From contig NC_079881.1 of the NCBI RefSeq assembly GCF_029227915.1, positions 25,955,501-26,019,500 of the forward strand: a DNA stretch of 64,000 nucleotides. The letters are read 5' to 3'. The position numbers and the translations under genes are program-made. Every line of letters begins with the position of its first letter. The stretch's first letter is position 1. Under the pieces are notes generated by a model. The model was not told the DNA's origin. It did not search any database and saw only the letters and a program-made list of their open reading frames with translations. Source of the DNA: Hydractinia symbiolongicarpus (taxonomy: Eukaryota > Cnidaria > Hydrozoa > Anthoathecata > Hydractiniidae). Below are positions 1-13,200 of this stretch, one piece after another.

Positions 1-854
1 TCGCTTGCTGGCGATTAAACTTCTTTTATTCAGCGTCTCAGCAAAAATGAAAACAAGTTTGAAGACTACAAGTCTCATGCGTTTTAGTGGTGAAGAAATA
101 ATTTAAAAAATCGTTCGGGAAATGAGTTTACACCCTGGGTACTTTCTTTGTATACTTTTGACTATACGGGCCGAGTCCGGGATTTACGGGAAATCTCAGG
201 TTTTTGTTTGCCGGCGATTAAACTTCTTTTATTCAGCGTCTCATCAAAAATTAAAACATTTTTGAAAACTACAAGTCTCATGCGTTTTAGTGGTGAAAAA
301 ATAATTTAAAAAATCGTTCGGGAAATGAGTTTTCTCCCTGGGTACTTTCTTTGTATACTTTTGATTATACGGGCCGAGTCCGGGGTTTACGGGAAATGGC
401 GGGTTTTCGCTTGCTGGCGATTAAACTTCTTTTATTCAGCGTCTCAGCAAAAATGAAAACAAGTTTGAAGACTACAAGTCTCATGCGTTTTAGTGGTGAA
501 GAAATAATTTAAAAAATCGTTCGGGAAATGAGTTTACTCCCTGGGTACTTTCTTTGTTTACTTTTGACTTTACAGGCCGAGTCCGGGATTTACGGGAAAT
601 CGCAGGTTTTCGTTTGCCGGCGTTTAAACGTCTTTTATTCAGCGTCTCATCAAAAATGAAAACAAATTTGAAGACTACAAGTCTCACGCGTTTTAGTGGT
701 GAAAAAATAATTTAAAAATACGTTCGGGAAATGAGTTTACTCCCTGGGTACTTTCTTTGTATACTTTTGACTATACGGGCCAAGCCCGGGATTTACGGGA
801 AATCGCGGGTTTTCGTTTGCCGGCGATTAAACTTCTTTTATTCAGCGTCTCATT

Positions 855-872
855 AAAAATGTTTTCATTTTT
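855..872. repeat. Hairpin with inverted loop (micro-inversion), copy 1
   Basis: Most monomers read AAAAATG-AAAA-CATTTTT here, a perfect 7-bp inverted repeat around four A's. This monomer reads AAAAATG-TTTT-CATTTTT, so the central GAAAAC has become its reverse complement GTTTTC. All other bases of the monomer stay in the usual orientation. The simplest reading is a 6-bp inversion between the palindrome arms. Confidence 0.85.
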
Positions 873-1373
873 GAAAACTACAAGTCTTATGCGTTTTAGT
901 GGTGAAAAAATAATTTAAAAAATCGTTCGGGAAATGAGTTTACACCCTGGGTACTTTCTTTGTATACTTTTGACTATACGGGCCGAGTCCGGGATTTACG
1001 GGAAATCGCAGGTTTTCGTTTGCCGGCGTTCAAACGTCTTTTATTCAGCGTCTCATCAAAAATGAAAACATTTTTGAAAACTACAAGTCTCATGCGTTTT
1101 AGTGGTGAAAAAATAATTTAAAAAATCGTTCGGGAAATGAGTTTTCTCCCTGGGTACTTTCTTTGTATACTTTTGACTATACGGGCCAAGCCCGGGATTT
1201 ACGGGAAACCGCGGGTTTTCGTTTGCCGGCGATTAAACTTCTTTTATTCAGCGTCTCATCAAAAATGAAAACATTTTTGAAAACTACAAGTCTTATGCGT
1301 TTTAGTGGTGAAAAAATAATTTAAAAAATCGATCTGGAAATGAGTTTACTCACAGGGCACTTTCTTTGTATAC

Positions 1374-1389
1374 ATTCGACTATACGGGA
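1374..1389 (+). other. CENP-B-box-like motif (spacer one base short), representative
   Basis: Monomers with tatacattcgactatacggg contain TTCG-ACT-A-TA-CGGG. The published minimal CENP-B box is NTTCG-NNNN-A-NN-CGGGN, so all nine fixed bases are present but the first spacer has three bases, not four. The motif recurs once per monomer in every cattcgac-type monomer (for example near 3608, 16603, 20450, 43088 and 52397). It is absent from cttttgac and catttgac types, where TTCG is TTTG. Binding of any protein is not shown; this is a pattern match only. Confidence 0.35.
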
Positions 1390-2722
1390 CAAGCCCGGGA
1401 TTTACGGGAAATCGCGGGTTTTCGTTTGCCGGCGATTAAACCTCTTTCATTAAGCGTCTCATCAAAAATGAAAACATTTTTGAAAACTACAAGTCTCATG
1501 CGTTTTAGTGGTGAAAAAATAATTTAAAAAATCGTTCGGGAAATGATTTTTCTCCCTGGGTTATTTCTTTGTATACTTTTGATTATACGGGCCGAGTCCG
1601 GGGTTTACGGGAAATGGCGGGTTTTCGTTTGCTGGCGATTAAACGTCTTTTATTCAGCGTCTCAGCAAAAATGAAAACAAGTTTGAAGACTACAAGTCTC
1701 ATGCGTTTTAGTGGTGAAGAAATAATTTAAAAAATCGTTCGGGAAATGAGTTTACTCCCTGGGTACTTTCTTTGTTTACTTTTGACTTTACAGGCCGAGT
1801 CCGGGATTTACGGGAAATCGCAGGTTTTCGTTTGCCGGCGTTTAAACGTCTTTTATTCAGCGTCTCATCAAAAATGAAAACAAGTTTGAAGACTACAAGT
1901 CTCATGCGTTTTAGTGGTGAAAAAATAATTTAAAAAATCGTTCGGGAAATGAGTTTTCTCCCTGGGTACTTTCTTTGTATACTTTTGATTATACGGGCCG
2001 AGTCCGGGGTTTACGGGAAATGGCGGTTTTTCGTTTGCTGGCGATTAAACTTCTTTTATTCAGCGTCTCAGCAAAAATGAAAACAAGTTTGAAGACTACA
2101 AGTCTCATGCGTTTTAGTGGTGAAGAAATAATTTAAAAAATCGTTCGGGAAATGAGTTTACTCCCTGGGTACTTTCTTTGTTTACTTTTGACTTTACAGG
2201 CCGAGTCCGGGATTTACGGGAAATCGCAGGTTTTCGTTTGCCGGCGTTTAAACGTCTTTTATTCAGCGTCTCATCAAAAATGAAAACAAGTTTGAAGACT
2301 AAAAGTCTCATGCGTTTTAGTGGTGAAAAAATAATTTAAAAAATCGTTCGGGAAATGAGTTTTCTCCCTGGGTACTTTCTTTGTATACTTTTGATGATAC
2401 GGGCCGAGTCCGGGGTTTACGGGAAATGGCGGTTTTTCGTTTGCTGGCGATTAAACTTCTTTTATTCAGCGTCTCAGCAAAAATGAAAACAAGTTTGAAG
2501 ACTACAAGTCTCATGCGTTTTAGTGGTGAAGAAATAATTTAAAAAATCGTTCGGGAAATGAGTTTACTCCCTGGGTACTTTCTTTGTATACTTTTGATTA
2601 TACGGGCCGAGTCCGGGGTTTACAGGAAATGGCGGGTTTTCGTTTGCTGGCGATTAAACTTCTTTTATTCAGCGTCTCAGCAAAAATGAAAACAAGTTTG
2701 AAGACTACAAGTCTCATGCGTT

Positions 2723-4143
2723 TTAGTGGTGAAGAAATAATTTAAAAAATCGTTCTGGAAATGAGTTTACTCCCTGGGTACTTTCTTTGTTTACTTTTGA
2801 CTTTACAGGCCGAGTCCGGGATTTACGGGAAATCGCAGGTTTTCGTTTGCCGGCGTTTAAACGTCTTTTATTTAGCGTCTCATCAAAAATGAAAACAAGT
2901 TTGAAGACTACAAGTCTCATGCGTTTTAGTGGTGAAAAAATAATTTAAAAAATCGTTCGGGAAATGATTTTACTCCCTGGGTACTTTCTTTGTATACTTT
3001 TGACTATACGGGCCGAGTAAGGGATTTACGGGAAGTCGCAGGTTTTCGTTTGCCGGCGATTAAACTTCTTTTATTCAGCGTCTCATCAAAAATGAAAACA
3101 TTTTTAAAAACTACAAGTCTCATGGGCTTTAGTGGTGAAATAATAATTTAAAAAATCGTTCGGGAAATGAGTTTACACCCTGGGTACTTTCTTTGTATTC
3201 TTTTGATTATACGGGCCGAGTCCGGGATTTACGGGAAATCGCAGGTTTTCGTTTGCCGGCGTTTAAACTTCTTTTATTCAGCGTCTCATCAAAAATGAAA
3301 ACAAGTTTAAAGACTACAAGTCTCATGCGTTTTAGTGGTGAAGAAATAATTTAAAAAATCGTTCGGGAAATGAGTTTACTCCCTGGGTACTTTCTTTGTT
3401 TACTTTTGACTTTACAGGCCGAGTCCGGGATTTACGGGAAATCGCAGGTTTTCGTTTGCCGGCGTTTAAACGTCTTTTATTCAGCGTCTCATCAAAAATG
3501 AAAACAAGTTTGAAGACTACAAGTCTCATGCGTTTTAGTGGTGAAAAAATAATTTAAAAAATCGTTCTGGAAATGAGTTTACTCACAGGGCACTTTCTTT
3601 GTATACATTCGACTATACGGGCCAAGCCTGGGATTTACGGGAAATCGCGGGTTTTCGTTTGCCGGCGATTAAACCTCTTTCATTAAGCGTCTCATCAAAA
3701 ATGAAAACATTTTTGAAAACTACAAGTCTCATGCGTTTTAGTGGTGAAGAAATAATTTAAAAAATCGTTCAGGAAATGAGTTTACTCCCTGGGTACTTTC
3801 TTTGTTTACTTTTGACTTTACAGGCCGAGTCCGGGATTTACGGGAAATCGCAGGTTTTCGTTTGCCGGCGTTTAAACGTCTTTTAATCAGCGTCTCATCA
3901 AAAATGAAAACAAGTTTGAAGACTACAGGTCTCATGCGTTTTAGTGGTGAAAAAATAATTTAAAAAATCGTTCGGGAAATGAGTTTTCTCCCTGGTTACT
4001 TTCTTTGTATACTTTTGATTATACGGGCCGAGTCCGGGGTTTACGGGAAATGGCGGGTTTTCGTTTGCTGGCGATTAAACTTCTTTTATTCAGCGTCTCA
4101 GCAAAAATGAAAACAAGTTTGAAGACTACAAGTCTCATGCGTT
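2723..4143. repeat. ~1,422-bp higher-order repeat (7-mer), copy 1
   Basis: A seven-monomer unit runs in tandem with markers 1,421-1,422 bp apart: gaagaaataattt before cgttctggaaatgag at 2723, 4144 and 5566; gccgagtaaggg near 3011, 4433 and 5855; and catgggctttagtgg at 3121 and 4543. The gtaaggg mark is private to this family and its later copies, which makes the period easy to follow. Confidence 0.88.
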
Positions 4144-5565
4144 TTAGTGGTGAAGAAATAATTTAAAAAATCGTTCTGGAAATGAGTTTACTCCCTGGGT
4201 ACTTTCTTTGTTTACTTTTGACTTTACAGGCCGAGTCCGGGATTTACGGGAAATCGCAGGTTTTCGTTTGCCGGCGTTTAAACGTCTTTTATTCAGCGTC
4301 TCATCAAAAATGAAAACAAGTTTGAAGACTACAAGTCTCATGCGTTTTAGTGGTGAAAAAATAATTTAAAAAATCGTTCGGGAAATGATTTTACTCCCTG
4401 GGTACTTTCTTTGTATACTTTTGACTATACGGGCCGAGTAAGGGATTTACGGGAAGTCGCAGGTTTTCGTTTGCCGGCGATTAAACTTCTTTTATTCAGC
4501 GTCTCATCAAAAATGAAAACATTTTTAAAAAACTACAAGTCTCATGGGCTTTAGTGGTGAAATAATAATTTAAAAAATCGTTCGGGAAATGAGTTTACAC
4601 CCTGGGTACTTTCTTTGTATTCTTTTAATTATACGGGCCGAGTCCGGGATTTACGGGAAATCGCAGGTTTTCGTTTGCCGGCGTTTAAACGTCTTTTATT
4701 CAGCGTCTCATCAAAAATGAAAACAAGTTTGAAGACTACAAGTCTCATGCGTTTTAGTGGTGAAAAAATAATTTAAAAAATCGTTCGGGAAATGAGTTTA
4801 CTCCCTGGGTACTTTCTTTGTTTACTTTTGACTTTACAGGCCGAGTCCGGGATTTACGGGAAATCGCAGGCTTTCGTTTGCCGGCGTTTAAACGTCTTTT
4901 ATTCAGCGTCTCATCAAAAATGAAAACAAGTTTGAAGACTACAAGTCTCATGCGTTTTAGTGGTGAAAAAATAATTTAAAAAATCGTTCTGGAAATGAGT
5001 TTACTCACAGGGCACTTTCTTTGTATACATTCGACTATACGGGCCAAGCCTGGGATTTACGGGAAATCGCGGGTTTTCGTTTGCCGGCGATTAAACCTCT
5101 TTCATTAAGCGTCTCATCAAAAATGAAAACATTTTTGAAAACTACAAGTCTCATGCGTTTTAGTGGTGAAGAAATAATTTAAAAAATCGTTCAGGAAATG
5201 AGTTTACTCCCTGGGTACTTTCTTTGTTTACTTTTGACTTTACAGGCCGAGTCCGGGATTTACGGGAAATCGCAGGTTTTCGTTTGCCGGCGTTTAAACG
5301 TCTTTTAATCAGCGTCTCATCAAAAATGAAAACAAGTTTGAAGACTACAGGTCTCATGCGTTTTAGTGGTGAAAAAATAATTTAAAAAATCGTTCGGGAA
5401 ATGAGTTTTCTCCCTGGTTACTTTCTTTGTATACTTTTGATTATACGGGCCGAGTCCGGGGTTTACGGGAAATGGCGGGTTTTCGTTTGCTGGCGATTAA
5501 ACTTCTTTTATTCAGCGTCTCAGCAAAAATGAAAACAAGTTTGAAGACTACAAGTCTCATGCGTT
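4144..5565. repeat. ~1,422-bp higher-order repeat (7-mer), copy 2
   Basis: This is the second tandem copy of the 7-mer. It has one extra A before catgggctttag (4531-4543) and carries gcaggctttcg where copy 1 has gcaggttttcg (near 4866). Confidence 0.88.
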
Positions 5566-6230
5566 TTAGTGGTGAAGAAATAATTTAAAAAATCGTTCTG
5601 GAAATGAGTTTACTCCCTGGGTACTTTCTTTGTTTACTTTTGACTTTACAGGCCGAGTCCGGGATTTACGGGAAATCACAGGTTTTCGTTTGCCGGCGTT
5701 TAAACGTCTTTTATTCAGCGTCTCATCAAAAATGAAAACAAGTTTGAAGACTACAAGTCTCATGCGTTTTAGTGGTGAAAAAATAATTTAAAAAATCGTT
5801 CGGGAAATGATTTTACTCCCTGGGTACTTTCTTTGTATACTTTTGACTATACGGGCCGAGTAAGGGATTTACGGGAAGTCGCAGGTTTTCGTTTGCCGGC
5901 GATTAAACTTCTTTTATTCAGCGTCTCATCAAAAATAAAAACATTTTTAAAAAACTAGAAGTCTCATGGGCTTTAGTGGTGAAATAATAATTTAAAAAAT
6001 CGTTCGGGAAATGAGTTTACACCCTGGGTACTTTCTTTGTATTCTTTTGATTATACGGGCCGAGTCCGGGATTTACGGGAAATCGCAGGTTTTCGTTTGC
6101 CGGCGTTTAAACGTCTTTTATTCAGCGTCTCATCAAAAATGAAAACAAGTTTGAAGACTACAAGTCTCATGCGTTTTAGTGGTGAAAAAATAATTTAAAA
6201 AATCGTTCGGGAAATGAGTTTACTCCCTGC
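5566..6230. repeat. ~1,422-bp higher-order repeat (7-mer), partial copy 3
   Basis: This copy follows the 7-mer order through the gtaaggg monomer and the following catgggc monomer. It then leaves the pattern at about 6229, where ctgcgtactttctttgtatacatttgac replaces the expected gtttacttttgac monomer. It carries aaaaataaaaacattt and ctagaag, marks that reappear in the distant copy near 15890-15910. Confidence 0.8.
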
Positions 6231-7015
6231 GTACTTTCTTTGTATACATTTGACTATACGGTCCAAGCCCAGGATTTACGGGAAATCGCGGGTTTTCGTT
6301 AGCCGGCGATTAAACCACTTTCATTAAGCGTCTCATCAAGAATGAAAACATTTCTAAAAACTACAAGTCTCATGCGTTTTAGTGGTGAAAAAATAATTTA
6401 AAAAATCGTTCGGGAAATGAGTTTACTACCTGGGTACTTTCTTTGTATACTTTTGACTATACGGGCCGAGTCTGGGATTTACGGGAAATCGCAGGTTTTC
6501 GTTTGCCGGCGATTAAACTTCTTTTATTCAGCGTCTCATCAAAAATGAAAACATTTTTTAAAAACTACAAGTCTCATGCGTTTTAGTGGTGAAAAAATAA
6601 TTTAAAAAATCGTTCGGGAAATGAGTTTTCTCCCTGGGTACTTTCTTTGTATACTTTTGATTATACGGGCCGAGTCCGGGGTTTACGGGAAATGGCGGGT
6701 TTTCGTTTGCTGGCGATTAAACTTCTTTTATTCAGCGTCTCAGCAAAAATGAAAACAAGTTTGAAGACTACAAGTCTCATGCGTTTTAGTGGTGAAGAAA
6801 TAATTTGAAAAATCATTCGGGAAATGAGTTTACTCCCTGGGTACTTTCTTTGTTTACTTTTGACTTTACAGGCCGAGTCCGGGATTTACGGGAAATCGCA
6901 GGTTTTCGTTTGCCGGCGTTTAAACGTCTTTTATTCATCGTCTCATCAAAAATGAAAACAAGTTTGAAGACTACCAGTCTCACGCGTTTTATTGGTGAAA
7001 AAATAATTTAAAAAT
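6231..7015. repeat. Satellite monomers linking 7-mer and 16-mer regions
   Basis: About four monomers in mixed order. The first has acggtccaagcccagg and gttagccggcg; a later one has ttttattcatcg and ctaccagtctcacg. The part up to 6554 recurs at 16180-16503 (offset 9,949). No non-satellite sequence is present. Confidence 0.75.
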
Positions 7016-10000
7016 ACGTTCGGGAAATGAGTTTACTCCCTGGGTACTTTCTTTGTATACTTTTGACTATACGGGCCAAGCCCGGGATTTACGGGAAATC
7101 GCGGGTTTTCGTTTGCCGGCGATTAAACTTCTTTTATTCAGCGTCTCATCAAAAATGAAAACATTTTTGAAAACTACAAGTCTTATGCGTTTTAGTGGTG
7201 AAAAAATAATTTAAAAAATCGTTCTGGAAATGAGTTTACTCACAGGGCACTTTCTTTGTATACATTCGACTATACGGGACAAGCCCGGGATTTACGGGAA
7301 ATCGCGGGTTTTCGTTTGCCGGCGATTAAACCTCTTTCATTAAGCGTCTCATCAAAAATGAAAACATTTTTAAAAACTACAAGTCTCATGGGCTTTAATG
7401 GTGAAATAATAATTTAAAAAATCGTTCGGGAAATGAGTTTACACCCTGGGTACTTTCTTTGTATACTTTTGACTATACGGGCCGAGTCCGGGATTTACGG
7501 GAAATCTCAGGTTTTTGTTTGCCGGCGATTAAACTTCTTTTATTCAGCGTCTCATCAAAAATTAAAACATTTTTGAAAACTACAAGTCTCATGCGTTTTA
7601 GTGGTGAAAAAATAATTTAAAAAATCGTTCGGGAAATGAGTTTTCTCCCTGGGTACTTTCTTTGTATACTTTTGATTATACGGGCCGAGTCCGGGGTTTA
7701 CGGGAAATGGCGGGTTTTCGCTTGCTGGCGATTAAACTTCTTTTATTCAGCGTCTCAGCAAAAATGAAAACAAGTTTGAAGACTACAAGTCTCATGCGTT
7801 TTAGTGGTGAAGAAATAATTTAAAAAATCGTTCGGGAAATGAGTTTACACCCTGGGTACTTTCTTTGTATACTTTTGACTATACGGGCCGAGTCCGGGAT
7901 TTACGGGAAATCTCAGGTTTTTGTTTGCCGGCGATTAAACTTCTTTTATTCAGCGTCTCATCAAAAATTAAAACATTTTTGAAAACTACAAGTCTCATGC
8001 GTTTTAGTGGTGAAAAAATAATTTAAAAAATCGTTCGGGAAATGAGTTTTCTCCCTGGGTACTTTCTTTGTATACTTTTGATTATACGGGCCGAGTCCGG
8101 GGTTTACGGGAAATGGCGGGTTTTCGCTTGCTGGCGATTAAACTTCTTTTATTCAGCGTCTCAGCAAAAATGAAAACAAGTTTGAAGACTACAAGTCTCA
8201 TGCGTTTTAGTGGTGAAGAAATAATTTAAAAAATCGTTCGGGAAATGAGTTTACTCCCTGGGTACTTTCTTTGTTTACTTTTGACTTTACAGGCCGAGTC
8301 CGGGATTTACGGGAAATCGCAGGTTTTCGTTTGCCGGCGTTTAAACGTCTTTTATTCAGCGTCTCATCAAAAATGAAAACAAATTTGAAGACTACAAGTC
8401 TCACGCGTTTTAGTGGTGAAAAAATAATTTAAAAATACGTTCGGGAAATGAGTTTACTCCCTGGGTACTTTCTTTGTATACTTTTGACTATACGGGCCAA
8501 GCCCGGGATTTACGGGAAATCGCGGGTTTTCGTTTGCCGGCGATTAAACTTCTTTTATTCAGCGTCTCATTAAAAATGTTTTCATTTTTGAAAACTACAA
8601 GTCTTATGCGTTTTAGTGGTGAAAAAATAATTTAAAAAATCGTTCGGGAAATGAGTTTACACCCTGGGTACTTTCTTTGTATACTTTTGACTATACGGGC
8701 CGAGTCCGGGATTTACGGGAAATCGCAGGTTTTCGTTTGCCGGCGTTCAAACGTCTTTTATTCAGCGTCTCATCAAAAATGAAAACATTTTTGAAAACTA
8801 CAAGTCTCATGCGTTTTAGTGGTGAAAAAATAATTTAAAAAATCGTTCGGGAAATGAGTTTTCTCCCTGGGTACTTTCTTTGTATACTTTTGACTATACG
8901 GGCCAAGCCCGGGATTTACGGGAAACCGCGGGTTTTCGTTTGCCGGCGATTAAACTTCTTTTATTCAGCGTCTCATCAAAAATGAAAACATTTTTGAAAA
9001 CTACAAGTCTTATGCGTTTTAGTGGTGAAAAAATAATTTAAAAAATCGATCTGGAAATGAGTTTACTCACAGGGCACTTTCTTTGTATACATTCGACTAT
9101 ACGGGACAAGCCCGGGATTTACGGGAAATCGCGGGTTTTCGTTTGCCGGCGATTAAACCTCTTTCATTAAGCGTCTCATCAAAAATGAAAACATTTTTGA
9201 AAACTACAAGTCTCATGCGTTTTAGTGGTGAAAAAATAATTTAAAAAATCGTTCGGGAAATGATTTTTCTCCCTGGGTTATTTCTTTGTATACTTTTGAT
9301 TATACGGGCCGAGTCCGGGGTTTACGGGAAATGGCGGGTTTTCGTTTGCTGGCGATTAAACGTCTTTTATTCAGCGTCTCAGCAAAAATGAAAACAAGTT
9401 TGAAGACTACAAGTCTCATGCGTTTTAGTGGTGAAGAAATAATTTAAAAAATCGTTCGGGAAATGAGTTTACTCCCTGGGTACTTTCTTTGTTTACTTTT
9501 GACTTTACAGGCCGAGTCCGGGATTTACGGGAAATCGCAGGTTTTCGTTTGCCGGCGTTTAAACGTCTTTTATTCAGCGTCTCATCAAAAATGAAAACAA
9601 GTTTGAAGACTACAAGTCTCATGCGTTTTAGTGGTGAAAAAATAATTTAAAAAATCGTTCGGGAAATGAGTTTTCTCCCTGGGTACTTTCTTTGTATACT
9701 TTTGATTATACGGGCCGAGTCCGGGGTTTACGGGAAATGGCGGTTTTTCGTTTGCTGGCGATTAAACTTCTTTTATTCAGCGTCTCAGCAAAAATGAAAA
9801 CAAGTTTGAAGACTACAAGTCTCATGCGTTTTAGTGGTGAAGAAATAATTTAAAAAATCGTTCGGGAAATGAGTTTACTCCCTGGGTACTTTCTTTGTTT
9901 ACTTTTGACTTTACAGGCCGAGTCCGGGATTTACGGGAAATCGCAGGTTTTCGTTTGCCGGCGTTTAAACGTCTTTTATTCAGCGTCTCATCAAAAATGA

Positions 10001-10263
10001 AAACAAGTTTGAAGACTAAAAGTCTCATGCGTTTTAGTGGTGAAAAAATAATTTAAAAAATCGTTCGGGAAATGAGTTTTCTCCCTGGGTACTTTCTTTG
10101 TATACTTTTGATGATACGGGCCGAGTCCGGGGTTTACGGGAAATGGCGGTTTTTCGTTTGCTGGCGATTAAACTTCTTTTATTCAGCGTCTCAGCAAAAA
10201 TGAAAACAAGTTTGAAGACTACAAGTCTCATGCGTTTTAGTGGTGAAGAAATAATTTAAAAAA
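7016..10263. repeat. 3,248-bp higher-order repeat (16-mer), copy 1
   Basis: Offset 3,248 (16 x 203) aligns this block with 10264 onward. Shared private marks include catgggctttaatgg (7386 and 10635), the aaatctcaggtttttg pair about 405 bp apart (7501/7906 and 10741/11150), the gttttc loop inversion (8572 and 11820) and cgatctgg. I saw no differences between the copies in the stretches compared. The phase of the start is arbitrary; the exchange point lies in the identical stretch 10264-10314. Confidence 0.9.
8572..8589. repeat. Hairpin with inverted loop, copy 2
   Basis: This is the same GTTTTC inversion as at 855-872, carried at offset 7,717. It shows that the inversion came before the duplication of the 3.2-kb unit. 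Confidence 0.85.
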
Positions 10264-13200
10264 TCGTTCGGGAAATGAGTTTACTCCCTGGGTACTTTCT
10301 TTGTATACTTTTGACTATACGGGCCAAGCCCGGGATTTACGGGAAATCGCGGGTTTTCGTTTGCCGGCGATTAAACTTCTTTTATTCAGCGTCTCATCAA
10401 AAATGAAAACATTTTTGAAAACTACAAGTCTTATGCGTTTTAGTGGTGAAAAAATAATTTAAAAAATCGTTCTGGAAATGAGTTTACTCACAGGGCACTT
10501 TCTTTGTATACATTCGACTATACGGGACAAGCCCGGGATTTACGGGAAATCGCGGGTTTTCGTTTGCCGGCGATTAAACCTCTTTCATTAAGCGTCTCAT
10601 CAAAAATGAAAACATTTTTAAAAACTACAAGTCTCATGGGCTTTAATGGTGAAATAATAATTTAAAAAATCGTTCGGGAAATGAGTTTACACCCTGGGTA
10701 CTTTCTTTGTATACTTTTGACTATACGGGCCGAGTCCGGGATTTACGGGAAATCTCAGGTTTTTGTTTGCCGGCGATTAAACTTCTTTTATTCAGCGTCT
10801 CATCAAAAATTAAAACATTTTTGAAAACTACAAGTCTCATGCGTTTTAGTGGTGAAAAAATAATTTAAAAAATCGTTCGGGAAATGAGTTTTCTCCCTGG
10901 GTACTTTCTTTGTATACTTTTGATTATACGGGCCGAGTCCGGGGTTTACGGGAAATGGCGGGTTTTCGCTTGCTGGCGATTAAACTTCTTTTATTCAGCG
11001 TCTCAGCAAAAATGAAAACAAGTTTGAAGACTACAAGTCTCATGCGTTTTAGTGGTGAAGAAATAATTTAAAAAATCGTTCGGGAAATGAGTTTACACCC
11101 TGGGTACTTTCTTTGTATACTTTTGACTATACGGGCCGAGTCCGGGATTTACGGGAAATCTCAGGTTTTTGTTTGCCGGCGATTAAACTTCTTTTATTCA
11201 GCGTCTCATCAAAAATTAAAACATTTTTGAAAACTACAAGTCTCATGCGTTTTAGTGGTGAAAAAATAATTTAAAAAATCGTTCGGGAAATGAGTTTTCT
11301 CCCTGGGTACTTTCTTTGTATACTTTTGATTATACGGGCCGAGTCCGGGGTTTACGGGAAATGGCGGGTTTTCGCTTGCTGGCGATTAAACTTCTTTTAT
11401 TCAGCGTCTCAGCAAAAATGAAAACAAGTTTGAAGACTACAAGTCTCATGCGTTTTAGTGGTGAAGAAATAATTTAAAAAATCGTTCGGGAAATGAGTTT
11501 ACTCCCTGGGTACTTTCTTTGTTTACTTTTGACTTTACAGGCCGAGTCCGGGATTTACGGGAAATCGCAGGTTTTCGTTTGCCGGCGTTTAAACGTCTTT
11601 TATTCAGCGTCTCATCAAAAATGAAAACAAATTTGAAGACTACAAGTCTCACGCGTTTTAGTGGTGAAAAAATAATTTAAAAATACGTTCGGGAAATGAG
11701 TTTACTCCCTGGGTACTTTCTTTGTATACTTTTGACTATACGGGCCAAGCCCGGGATTTACGGGAAATCGCGGGTTTTCGTTTGCCGGCGATTAAACTTC
11801 TTTTATTCAGCGTCTCATTAAAAATGTTTTCATTTTTGAAAACTACAAGTCTTATGCGTTTTAGTGGTGAAAAAATAATTTAAAAAATCGTTCGGGAAAT
11901 GAGTTTACACCCTGGGTACTTTCTTTGTATACTTTTGACTATACGGGCCGAGTCCGGGATTTACGGGAAATCGCAGGTTTTCGTTTGCCGGCGTTCAAAC
12001 GTCTTTTATTCAGCGTCTCATCAAAAATGAAAACATTTTTGAAAACTACAAGTCTCATGCGTTTTAGTGGTGAAAAAATAATTTAAAAAATCGTTCGGGA
12101 AATGAGTTTTCTCCCTGGGTACTTTCTTTGTATACTTTTGACTATACGGGCCAAGCCCGGGATTTACGGGAAACCGCGGGTTTTCGTTTGCCGGCGATTA
12201 AACTTCTTTTATTCAGCGTCTCATCAAAAATGAAAACATTTTTGAAAACTACAAGTCTTATGCGTTTTAGTGGTGAAAAAATAATTTAAAAAATCGATCT
12301 GGAAATGAGTTTACTCACAGGGCACTTTCTTTGTATACATTCGACTATACGGGACAAGCCCGGGATTTACGGGAAATCGCGGGTTTTCGTTTGCCGGCGA
12401 TTAAACCTCTTTCATTAAGCGTCTCATCAAAAATGAAAACATTTTTGAAAACTACAAGTCTCATGCGTTTTAGTGGTGAAAAAATAATTTAAAAAATCGT
12501 TCGGGAAATGATTTTTCTCCCTGGGTTATTTCTTTGTATACTTTTGATTATACGGGCCGAGTCCGGGGTTTACGGGAAATGGCGGGTTTTCGTTTGCTGG
12601 CGATTAAACGTCTTTTATTCAGCGTCTCAGCAAAAATGAAAACAAGTTTGAAGACTACAAGTCTCATGCGTTTTAGTGGTGAAGAAATAATTTAAAAAAT
12701 CGTTCGGGAAATGAGTTTACTCCCTGGGTACTTTCTTTGTTTACTTTTGACTTTACAGGCCGAGTCCGGGATTTACGGGAAATCGCAGGTTTTCGTTTGC
12801 CGGCGTTTAAACGTCTTTTATTCAGCGTCTCATCAAAAATGAAAACAAGTTTGAAGACTACAAGTCTCATGCGTTTTAGTGGTGAAAAAATAATTTAAAA
12901 AATCGTTCGGGAAATGAGTTTTCTCCCTGGGTACTTTCTTTGTATACTTTTGATTATACGGGCCGAGTCCGGGGTTTACGGGAAATGGCGGTTTTTCGTT
13001 TGCTGGCGATTAAACTTCTTTTATTCAGCGTCTCAGCAAAAATGAAAACAAGTTTGAAGACTACAAGTCTCATGCGTTTTAGTGGTGAAGAAATAATTTA
13101 AAAAATCGTTCGGGAAATGAGTTTACTCCCTGGGTACTTTCTTTGTTTACTTTTGACTTTACAGGCCGAGTCCGGGATTTACGGGAAATCGCAGGTTTTC

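Larger units (their letters stand above)
1..2597. repeat. Partial copy of the 3.2-kb higher-order repeat
   Basis: This stretch matches 7718-10314 at a constant offset of 7,717 and 10966-13466 at offset 10,965. It includes rare marks such as the inverted loop at 855-872, cgatctgg near 1329 and gatgatacggg near 2393. The match ends at 2598, where gattatacgggccgagtccgggg here faces gactatacgggccaagcccggg in the other copy. The left part of the unit is cut by the window start. Confidence 0.9.
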
